NCBI RefSeq assembly: GCF_002008315.2
Contig: NZ_MVDG02000001.1
Span: 2,728,001 to 2,792,000 of the forward strand
Length of the DNA stretch: 64,000 bases
From: Arthrobacter sp. KBS0703
GTDB taxonomy: Bacteria; Actinomycetota; Actinomycetes; Actinomycetales; Micrococcaceae
Reading direction: 5' to 3'
Made by a program: the position numbers and the translations under genes. Of this stretch, positions 57,466 through 64,000 are shown piece after piece. Under the pieces are notes generated by a model. The model was not told the DNA's origin and made no database searches. It saw nothing but the letters and a program-made list of their open reading frames with translations. Every line of letters starts with the position of its first letter. Within the stretch, counting starts at the first letter, position 1.

Positions 57466-58314
57466 TTAAAGGCACCTGGGCTGGTAGGCCGGATCAGCGG
57501 GACCGGACGCATTACCTAGCGCGTGGGCCACAATCTGGTGCACCACGGGGTCGTTCGGCGTCTGGTCGTGTTCGAAGACATCGGCCGGGCACTTGTCCTG
57601 GATGGTGATGTTGGTGACCTGCCGCGCGGGGCCGTTAAGGAACTGGCTGTTGTAGGGGACCACCACTTCGTCGTGGACCGTGGAGACGACGGTGTAGGAG
57701 GGCCCCGCAACAGTGTCCCCGATGGAGTTGAGCTTCTGCATGAAAGCCGACCCTGCCTGCTGGTCGGCGCAGGCGGCACAGCCCAGGCCGGTGTAGTTCG
57801 GATCCGGGACAACGCCCGGCGACGGGACGATCACACCTTCGGTGCCGTGGTTGGAGGGTGCGATACCAATGAGGTGATGAACATACTTGGCGCCGCCGAG
57901 AAAGCCCATGTAGTAGCGGGGCATCATGCCGCCTTGGCTGTGGCCCACGAGGTCCACCTTCTTGGCGCCAGTGGCGCTGCGGACCGCATCCACGAATGGC
58001 GCCAGTTCCTGCGCAGACTTGGCCACCGGGGCGGTGGCATACACTCCGTTCGTCTCGCCGTAGTTGAGGGCGAAGACGCAGTACCCGGCGCTCTTGAGGT
58101 GGGGCGACAGGGTGGACCAGTTCTTCTCCATGCTCTCGAAGGTGCCCGGCACCAGGATGACCGGATAGGGATGCGCGGCCGTTGGTTTGCAGGACCAGTC
58201 GTTGGCTCCCGGCGGGGAAATCTCAACGAGGCCTGCTTGGGCTGGAGCCGCAGCCAGGGACAAGGCAAGGGCGGCGGCAGCGGTAACGGACAGGGCTCTG
58301 GTGAGCAGCGACAT
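57466..58314 (-). CDS. Secreted lipase/esterase, alpha/beta hydrolase
   Basis: The 282-residue preprotein has signal peptide LSVTAAAALALSLAAAPAQA. The mature enzyme starts with the oxyanion loop YPVILVPGTFESMEKNW; the nucleophile is Ser in DLVGHSQGGMMPRYY, the acid is Asp in VSTVHDEVVVPYN, and His likely in DPVVHQIVAHAL. This is the lipase class 2/LipA-like pattern of actinobacteria, cutting triacylglycerols or esters outside the cell. Four Cys (CKPTAA, GYCVF, CAAC) allow disulfides. Together with the protease it makes an exoenzyme pair, separately transcribed. Confidence 0.9.
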   Translation of the reverse strand: MSLLTRALSVTAAAALALSLAAAPAQAGLVEISPPGANDWSCKPTAAHPYPVILVPGTFESMEKNWSTLSPHLKSAGYCVFALNYGETNGVYATAPVAKSAQELAPFVDAVRSATGAKKVDLVGHSQGGMMPRYYMGFLGGAKYVHHLIGIAPSNHGTEGVIVPSPGVVPDPNYTGLGCAACADQQAGSAFMQKLNSIGDTVAGPSYTVVSTVHDEVVVPYNSQFLNGPARQVTNITIQDKCPADVFEHDQTPNDPVVHQIVAHALGNASGPADPAYQPRCL

Positions 58315-58510
58315 GAAAACCTCTTTGTTCGTGTGTCTGGGGCCGGGGGCAGGAGCAAGACCTAGTTCAGCGTCTGAGCCAGTGCTTGCCCCGGGTACTC
58401 AAATGTAGGCAGCCCGGAGTCCGGTACGGCCATGATTTTGCACGGATGTGCGCGGAAATCGGCTGTCTGGCGAAGCCTGTCTGCCCTGACGTGACGCTCC
58501 GGCCTAACCC

Positions 58511-58532
58511 AAAGCTACTGGTCAGTAGCTTT
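58511..58532. promoter_or_regulatory. Perfect inverted repeat, operator or terminator
   Basis: AAAGCTACT and AGTAGCTTT flank GGTC, followed by TTATC. The sequence is AT-rich against a GC-rich background, in the 296-base gap between lipase start and FadR-type gene end, which otherwise shows nothing. It could end the FadR-type transcript or bind a regulator of the lipase. Confidence 0.5.
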
Positions 58533-58610
58533 TATCGCAGGACGGCGGCCAGGGAGAACCGCCAGACGCATCTGCACAAACGTGCAATGCGGGTATGGCA
58601 CTCAAGCAGG

Positions 58611-59366
58611 TCACGGAACGTCGGATGTTGCTGCCGAGGAATTCTCCGGCGAGAGCAGGAATCCATGGAGCAGCGAGGCCGTGCCCTGCAGGTGATCCAG
58701 GGCAGCGCGGTAGGCGCCGTCCGCATCGCCGCGGAGTATGGCGTCGATGATTTCCTGATGCTGCCGGTTGGAATGCTCAAGGTTGGGCTCCAGGAACGGG
58801 ATGCGGTCCAGAAGGTCACTTACCCGTGCACGCGCGTCTGCAACGGCGGCAACCAGGCTTGGCGATCCACTCACCTCTGCGATGGCCACGTGGAACCTCG
58901 CATCCTTCGGCCTGTACAGTTCCGCGGGTGCCCCTGCCACGTCAGCGAGGGTGTTCAGCAGATGGCGCCTCTGCCCGGGAGACAGCATGGCCTGCGCGGC
59001 CAGCGATGCTGCGGCCGGTTCCAGCACGGCGCGGTAGGTTAGAACGTCATTGACCTCCGCAGGGTCGAGGCCTGCAGCGCCCCTCAACTCCCCCAGCCTC
59101 CGCGCCGAGACGTAGGTTCCGCCGGACCTGCCGCGGCGGACTTCCACGTAGCCGGCCTTTTGGAGCTCCGCCAGGGCGTCGCGCAGCGTTGCCCTGGATA
59201 CTCCCAGCAATTCCGAGAGCTCGCGCTCGGCAGGTAATTTGTCACCCACGCCGAAAAGCCCCAGCTTGATGTTCTGGAGCAGCCGTTCGATGGTTTCCTC
59301 GAAGGCGTTCCCATGCCGGACCGGCCGTATGAGCCTAGTGGGGACCCCAAGCAATGCCTCTTCCAT
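58611..59366 (-). CDS. FadR/FCD-type GntR regulator
   Basis: The 251-residue protein has a winged helix (FEETIERLLQNIKLGLFGVG, LPAERELSELLGVSRATLRD, ALAELQKAGYVEVRRGRSGG) and a C-terminal all-helical FCD ligand domain with the metal-binding His/Asp set: DVLTYRAVLEPAAASLAA, RFHVAIAEVSGSPSLVAAV, and NRQHQEIIDAILRGD. FCD members sense carboxylates and amines. It is divergent from the permease, ligase, amidase, dehydrogenase operon, 181 bases away, and is the natural candidate for its repressor. Confidence 0.9.
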   Translation of the reverse strand: MEEALLGVPTRLIRPVRHGNAFEETIERLLQNIKLGLFGVGDKLPAERELSELLGVSRATLRDALAELQKAGYVEVRRGRSGGTYVSARRLGELRGAAGLDPAEVNDVLTYRAVLEPAAASLAAQAMLSPGQRRHLLNTLADVAGAPAELYRPKDARFHVAIAEVSGSPSLVAAVADARARVSDLLDRIPFLEPNLEHSNRQHQEIIDAILRGDADGAYRAALDHLQGTASLLHGFLLSPENSSAATSDVP

Positions 59367-59547
59367 AACCCCATCCTAGCGCGGTCTAATAACAGGCCTA
59401 TGATTCACCCGGTTTTAGGCGTAAGCCTGGCCCATTTCGGTGAAATTCACCATCACCCTTGACTCCTTGCGGTGATGTGCACCACACTGGCAAAGGACTT
59501 TTGGACTAATTACAGACCATTAAGACCCTTGAAAGAAGGGAAATCCC
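59367..59547. promoter_or_regulatory. Divergent promoter region of the regulator and amine operon
   Basis: The 181 bases between the two starts include two related segments, GGTCTAATAACAGGCC (59383-59398) and TGGACTAATTACAGACCA (59502-59519), both with a TAAT-x-ACAG core. They are candidate sites for the FCD-type regulator. Confidence 0.45.
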
Positions 59548-60987
59548 ATGTCATTACGTCCCTCGGAGCAGCCCGTCAACGACGACCAAGGCTACCTCCA
59601 TCACCGTCAACTCAAACGTGGAGCGGCCGGATGGGTCCTGCTGGCAGGGCTCGGAGTCGCCTATGTGATCTCCGGAGACTTCGCCGGCTGGAACCTGGGC
59701 CTGGCCCAGGGCGGCTGGGGCGGCCTGCTCATCGCATTCATTCTGATGGGCATCATGTACACGTGCATGGTGTTCGGTCTGGCCGAACTGTCCTCCGCCC
59801 TGCCAACCACCGGCGCGGGCTACGGATTCGCACGCAGGGCGCTTGGCCCGCTGGGCGGCTTTGCCACCGGAATGGCCGTGCTGATCGAATACGCTGTTGC
59901 ACCGGCCGCCATCGCCACCTTCATCGGCGGCTATGTCGAAGCCCTGGGGCTGTTCGGCCTCACCAACTCCTGGCCGGTCTACCTTGTAACCTTCGCTGTT
60001 TTCGTCGGAATCCATCTCCGGGGAGTTGGCGAGGCACTGAAACTCATCTTTGCGATCACCACGATAGCCGTCGTTGCTTTGGCGGCGGTGGTCGTCGGCC
60101 TGGTACCGCACTTCAACGCGGCAAACCTCTTCGATGTTGTGCCGGACGGTTCGCCGACGTCCAGCGCGTTCCTCCCCATGGGCATCGGCGGCGTGGTGGG
60201 TGCCCTCGTATACGGCATCTGGTTCTTCCTCGCCGTCGAAGGCGTTCCACTGGCAGCGGAAGAGACCGCCGACCCCAAAAAGGACATGCCCCGCGGCATC
60301 ATCGTCGCTCTCCTGGTGCTGGTGATCTTCGGAGCCCTGATGCTCGTCCTGGTTCCCGGTGCGGCCGGATCAGGCGCGATGGGTACCTCAAGCAACCCCC
60401 TCCCGGAAGCGATCCGCCGGGCTTATGGTGGCAATACGATCCTCGCCGACTTTGTGAACTATGCAGGACTGGCAGGGCTAGTGGCCAGCTTCTTCTCCAT
60501 CATCTATGCCTACTCCCGGCAACTGTTCGCACTGTCCCGCGCAGGGTACCTCCCCAAGTGGTTGTCATTGACGGGTAAGAGGCGTACGCCGTATTGGGCG
60601 CTCATCGTTCCCGGCACCCTCGGATTCGTCCTGGCTGCCGCCACGGGCAACGGCGCCCTGCTCATCAATATCGCGGTTTTCGGGGCCACCGTCTCGTACG
60701 TGCTATTGAACCTGTCGCACATAGTCCTGCGGGTAAAGGAACCAGACCTTCCCCGGGGATACCGGACCCCCGGGGGTGCCGTCACCACAAGCATCGCCCT
60801 GGCCCTGGCTGCCGTTGCCGTCGTTGCCACCTTCGTGGTCGATGTACTGGCTGCGTCCATCACCGCCGCTGTGTTCGCGGCTGCGCTGCTTTATTACTGG
60901 TTCTACAGCCGCCACAGGATTGTGGCCGGCGCACCCGAAGAGGAGTTTGCACAGCTCGCGGCAGCCGAAGCCGAACTCAGCAACTGA
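59548..60987 (+). CDS. APC-superfamily permease, ethanolamine permease-like
   Basis: AAGAAGGGA precedes the ATG. The 479-residue protein has 12 hydrophobic helices. The start LKRGAAGWVLLAGLGVAYVI and SGDFAGWNLGLAQGGWGG, and then LAELSSALPTTGAGYGFARR, match the ethanolamine permease (Eat) branch of the APC family more than general amino-acid permeases. It should import ethanolamine or a similar amine with protons. It heads an operon with a glutamine-synthetase-like ligase, supporting an amine substrate. Confidence 0.88.
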   Translation: MSLRPSEQPVNDDQGYLHHRQLKRGAAGWVLLAGLGVAYVISGDFAGWNLGLAQGGWGGLLIAFILMGIMYTCMVFGLAELSSALPTTGAGYGFARRALGPLGGFATGMAVLIEYAVAPAAIATFIGGYVEALGLFGLTNSWPVYLVTFAVFVGIHLRGVGEALKLIFAITTIAVVALAAVVVGLVPHFNAANLFDVVPDGSPTSSAFLPMGIGGVVGALVYGIWFFLAVEGVPLAAEETADPKKDMPRGIIVALLVLVIFGALMLVLVPGAAGSGAMGTSSNPLPEAIRRAYGGNTILADFVNYAGLAGLVASFFSIIYAYSRQLFALSRAGYLPKWLSLTGKRRTPYWALIVPGTLGFVLAAATGNGALLINIAVFGATVSYVLLNLSHIVLRVKEPDLPRGYRTPGGAVTTSIALALAAVAVVATFVVDVLAASITAAVFAAALLYYWFYSRHRIVAGAPEEEFAQLAAAEAELSN

Positions 60988-61061
60988 TACACGCTCGCCG
61001 GCACTGTCCGGCGGAGAGCACGGATCACGTCCAACACCCCGATCGAAGTTATGGAAATCAA

Positions 61062-62444
61062 ATGACCAATGAAATCGCAGTGAAAGACTCCCCGGCAAGG
61101 CTGACCGTCGAGGAGCTGAAGCAGAAGGTTGCCTCAGGTGAAATCGACACGGTGGTCGTAGCCATCACCGACTCGCTGGGCCGGTTGCAGGGCAAGCGCT
61201 GCGGCGCGAGGTCCTTCCTCGAGGACGTCCTCGGACATGGGGCCGAAGGCTGCAACTACCTCCTTTCCGTCGACGTGGAAATGAACACGGTCGATGGATA
61301 CGCAATGTCGTCCTGGGCAAACGGCTACGGTGACATGGTCATGCGGCCCGACGTCAGCACGCTTCGGCTGGTGCCGTGGCTGGCGGGCACGGCGATGGTC
61401 CAGTGCGACATCCTCTGGCTTGATGGCCGCCCCGTCACCCAGTCGCCGCGGCAGATCCTTCGTGCCCAGATCGAACGCCTCGAGGCCCTCGGATACCGTG
61501 CCCACATCGGCACGGAACTTGAGTTCATCATGTTCGACGACAGCTACGAGCAGGCATGGGACAAGCAGTATGTGGGGCTGAAGCCGTCCACCCGCTACAA
61601 CGTCGATTACTCCCTGCTTGCGACGGCCGGCCTCGAACCGGTCATCCGCGACATCCGCAACAGCATGGAAAGCGCCGGGCTCGTCGTCGAATCCTCAAAG
61701 GGTGAGTGCAACCACGGCCAGCAGGAAATCACCTTCAGGTACGCAGAAGCGCTCCAAGCCTGCGACAGCCACGCGTTCTACAAGAACGGTGCCAAGGAGA
61801 TCGCGGGCAAGCACGGCAAAAGCATCACGTTCATGGCCAAGTACAACGAGCGGGAAGGCAGTTCCTGCCATATCCACTTCAGCCTGACGGACCTGGACGG
61901 CAATCCGGTGCTTGCAGGTGACGGTGAGCACGGCTTCAGCCCCCTGATGGAGCATTTCGTCGCGGGCCAGCTGGCAGCCATGAAGGAACTCTCGTACTTC
62001 CTGGCGCCAAACATCAACTCGTACAAGCGCTTCGTCGAGGGCAGCTTCGCACCGACCGCCATCGCGTGGGGCCTGGACAACCGCAGTTGTGCACTGCGCA
62101 TCGTGGGGCGCGGCGCCGGCCTCCGCGTGGAAAACCGGGTGGGCGGCGGTGACGTCAACCCGTATCTGGCCGCGGCAGCACTGATTGCGGCAGCCATTCA
62201 CGGCATCGAGAACGAGTTGCCCCTGGAGCCCGTCATGGCCGGGAACGCCTACGAGTCCACTGCCGACCGGATCCCGACGACGCTTCGTGACTCGCGCTCA
62301 CTGCTGGTCACCAGCGAAATCGCCCGCAAGTCCTTCGGCGACGAAGTGGTGGACCACTATGTGCACGCGGCCGACGTCGAGCTCAAGGCATTCGACAGTG
62401 CAGTCACAGATTGGGAGCACAAGCGTGGCTTTGAACGTCTCTGA
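61062..62444 (+). CDS. Glutamine-synthetase-like gamma-glutamyl-amine ligase (GlnA3/GlnA4/PuuA type)
   Basis: The 460-residue protein has the GS catalytic fold: GTELEFIMF, SSKGECNHGQQEITFRYAEA, GSSCHIHFSL, NINSYKRFVEGSFAPTAIAW and the RIVGRGAGLRVENRVGGGDV active-site loop. In true GS the loop and adenylation Tyr differ; this form, with the GECNHGQQE motif and neighbours, fits ligases that join glutamate to ethanolamine or polyamines using ATP. In Streptomyces, GlnA4 makes gamma-glutamylethanolamide. The next gene overlaps its 3' end by 20 bases. Confidence 0.9.
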   Translation: MTNEIAVKDSPARLTVEELKQKVASGEIDTVVVAITDSLGRLQGKRCGARSFLEDVLGHGAEGCNYLLSVDVEMNTVDGYAMSSWANGYGDMVMRPDVSTLRLVPWLAGTAMVQCDILWLDGRPVTQSPRQILRAQIERLEALGYRAHIGTELEFIMFDDSYEQAWDKQYVGLKPSTRYNVDYSLLATAGLEPVIRDIRNSMESAGLVVESSKGECNHGQQEITFRYAEALQACDSHAFYKNGAKEIAGKHGKSITFMAKYNEREGSSCHIHFSLTDLDGNPVLAGDGEHGFSPLMEHFVAGQLAAMKELSYFLAPNINSYKRFVEGSFAPTAIAWGLDNRSCALRIVGRGAGLRVENRVGGGDVNPYLAAAALIAAAIHGIENELPLEPVMAGNAYESTADRIPTTLRDSRSLLVTSEIARKSFGDEVVDHYVHAADVELKAFDSAVTDWEHKRGFERL

Positions 62445-63189
62445 TTCCTACCGGCCGAGAATCGGCCTCACCACCTACTACCAAGAGGCCGCCTGGGGAG
62501 TCTGGAAGGCCGATGCGGCCATCCTGCCCGGAACCTATGTACAGGCAGTGGTCGCTGCCGGCGGCACGCCGGTTCTGCTGCCGCCGGTAGGCACAGACTC
62601 CACAATCGTTGACCTCCTGGACGGGCTCATCATCGCGGGGGGAACCGACGTCGGCCCGGAGCAGTACGGCGCGGAGCCTCATGAACTGACCCGCTCCCAA
62701 CCGGCGAGGGACACCCATGACATCGCCCTGACCAGGGCGGCGCTGGCCACAGGGCTTCCGCTGTTTTCCATCTGCCGCGGCGCCCAAATCCTCAACGTGG
62801 CCCTGGGAGGATCCCTGATCCAACACGTCCCTGACGTCAATCCGGGCGCAGCCCGGTACCAGCCGGCGCCCGGAGTGTTTGGCAACGTCGAGTTCACCAC
62901 CGCGCCCGGCAGCATCAGCGAAAGCCTGCTCGGGCCACGGGCCAGCGCCCCCTGCTACCACCACCAGGCCATGGACCGGATCGCGGATGGACTGTCTGTG
63001 ACGGCGGCGTCGCAGGACGGAACCGTACAGGCCCTCGAGACGACAGCCGGGGGATGGGTGCTGGGAGTGCAGTACCACCCCGAACAGAACCCGGACGACC
63101 TGCGGCTTTTCAGGGGATTTGTTGAAGCAGCCCGCAACTACCGCCAAGTACGAACGGAGAACCTAGTCGATGTCCACCAGCACGTTTGA
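62425..63189 (+). CDS. Gamma-glutamyl amide hydrolase, peptidase C26 (PuuD-like)
   Basis: A GTG at 62425 after GGGAG is chosen, overlapping the ligase gene by 20 bases. The 254-residue class-I amidotransferase-like enzyme has the nucleophile Cys in FSICRGAQILNVALGG, and His/Glu in GVQYHPEQNPDD. DGLIIAGGTDVGPEQYG is also diagnostic of PuuD. It would cut the gamma-glutamyl bond of the pathway product, freeing glutamate and the oxidised amine. The gene ends 20 bases into the aldehyde dehydrogenase gene. Confidence 0.93.
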   Translation: MALNVSDSYRPRIGLTTYYQEAAWGVWKADAAILPGTYVQAVVAAGGTPVLLPPVGTDSTIVDLLDGLIIAGGTDVGPEQYGAEPHELTRSQPARDTHDIALTRAALATGLPLFSICRGAQILNVALGGSLIQHVPDVNPGAARYQPAPGVFGNVEFTTAPGSISESLLGPRASAPCYHHQAMDRIADGLSVTAASQDGTVQALETTAGGWVLGVQYHPEQNPDDLRLFRGFVEAARNYRQVRTENLVDVHQHV

Positions 63190-64000
63190 CGTCCTGAACC
63201 CGGCCACGGAAGAGATCATTGAAACGGTCCCGCTCGCCACACTGGAAGAAACGGACCGCGCCATCGAAAAGGCCGCCGTGACCTTTGAAACGTGGCGCAA
63301 CGTCTCACCCGCCGACCGGGCACTGCTGCTGCGCCGCTTCGCCGCTGCAGTGGATGCCGACCTTGAGAACCTCGCCCAACTCGAAGTGATCAACGCCGGC
63401 CACACCATCGGAAACGCCCGGTGGGAGGCAGGAAACGTCCGGGATGTCCTCGCGTACTATTCCGGCGCACCCGAACGCCACACGGGCCAGCAGATACCTG
63501 TTGCCGGAGGCGTCAATGTCACCTTCAACGAACCCTTGGGTGTTGTGGGAGTTATCGTCCCGTGGAACTTCCCGATGCCCATTGCCGCGTGGGGATTTGC
63601 TCCGGCGCTTGCAGCGGGCAACACCGTCGTCCTCAAGCCTGCCGAGCTGACGCCGTTGACCGCCCTGCGCCTCGGGCAGCTGGCGCGGGAAGCCGGACTG
63701 CCCGACGGCGTGCTCCAGATCATTCCCGGCAAGGGATCCGTCGTCGGTGAGCGCTTCGTCGCACACCCGGCTGTGCGCAAGGTGGTTTTCACCGGTTCAA
63801 CGGGCGTCGGCAAGCGGATCATGGCCGGCTGCGCTGAGCAGGTTAAGCCGGTGACGCTGGAGCTGGGCGGCAAGAGCGCGAACATCATCTTTGCTGACGC
63901 AGATCTGGAGGCGGCCGCAGCGGCAGCCCCTGGCGGGGCCTTTGATAATGCCGGCCAGGACTGCTGCTCCCGGTCCCGCATCCTGGTTCAGCACGATGTG
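63170..64000 (+). CDS. Aldehyde dehydrogenase, N-terminal part (runs off the window)
   Basis: The start at 63170 follows GGAGA and overlaps the amidase gene by 20 bases. The 277 residues present include the NAD-dependent ALDH motifs VIVPWNFPMP (catalytic Asn), FTGSTGVGKRI, the general-base Glu in TLELGGKSANI, and nucleophile Cys in NAGQDCCSRSRIL. The missing part holds the C-terminal oligomerisation region. In gamma-glutamylated amine pathways this enzyme (PuuC-like) oxidises the gamma-glutamyl aldehyde to the acid. A PuuB-like oxidase or an alcohol dehydrogenase is expected beyond the window. Confidence 0.92.
   Translation, partial: MSTSTFDVLNPATEEIIETVPLATLEETDRAIEKAAVTFETWRNVSPADRALLLRRFAAAVDADLENLAQLEVINAGHTIGNARWEAGNVRDVLAYYSGAPERHTGQQIPVAGGVNVTFNEPLGVVGVIVPWNFPMPIAAWGFAPALAAGNTVVLKPAELTPLTALRLGQLAREAGLPDGVLQIIPGKGSVVGERFVAHPAVRKVVFTGSTGVGKRIMAGCAEQVKPVTLELGGKSANIIFADADLEAAAAAAPGGAFDNAGQDCCSRSRILVQHDV

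Overview
The window is GC-rich actinobacterial chromosome. GTG starts, short gene overlaps, a 16S-23S-5S rRNA operon without spacer tRNAs, and families such as DUF3618, DUF1206, HspR-like MerR and PhoD all fit Micrococcaceae, most likely an Arthrobacter/Pseudarthrobacter-type soil organism. The genus is inferred from gene content; a 16S comparison would settle it.

Layout. 1-1.2 kb: 5' part of an IS110-family transposase with its noncoding flank, and a tiny membrane protein. 1.4-7.8 kb: repetitive secreted protein, MarR regulator facing an envelope operon (YGEP-repeat protein, holin-like protein, DUF3618), flotillin plus partner. 7.9-16.5 kb: glycosyltransferase and nucleotide-sugar dehydrogenase, a secreted protein, a PAS-GGDEF-EAL protein with a coupled leader peptide, an SDR and a secreted phosphoesterase. 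16.7-22.3 kb: rRNA operon on the minus strand. 22.9-32.2 kb: Ser/Thr kinase-GAF protein, PspC, a membrane-tailed exonuclease, a PhoD phosphatase, a UGT-like transferase and a tandem pair of two-helix membrane proteins. 32.3-46.7 kb: CFA-like methyltransferase, HAMP-GGDEF protein, flavin monooxygenase, broken BTAD regulator, CspA, and small envelope proteins including a membrane-anchored HNH protein. 46.8-55.1 kb: Hsp20/HspR, a Tat-exported PhoD-phosphodiesterase operon and a Mg2+ P-type ATPase. 55.3-64 kb: GntR regulator, subtilase, lipase, then a FadR-type regulator divergent from permease-GS-like ligase-C26 amidase-aldehyde dehydrogenase, which reads as an ethanolamine or polyamine gamma-glutamylation pathway.

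The main technical point is that seven copies of a 38-bp palindrome matching the Nextera mate-pair junction adapter lie in the sequence. They break at least four genes (UDP-sugar dehydrogenase, DNRLRE phosphoesterase, PhoD, BTAD regulator) and remove the end of mgtA. These are assembly artefacts, and the genes are probably intact in the organism. Two further 1-bp frameshifts (about 38534 and 44543) need checking.

The main biological leads are a dispersed REP-like repeat that supplies the stop codon of several genes, a family of long palindromic terminators sharing one sequence, a two-member family of tiny membrane proteins with a conserved C-terminal motif, an exonuclease with a membrane tail and an altered catalytic residue, a membrane-tethered HNH protein, and several small genes below usual annotation cut-offs.
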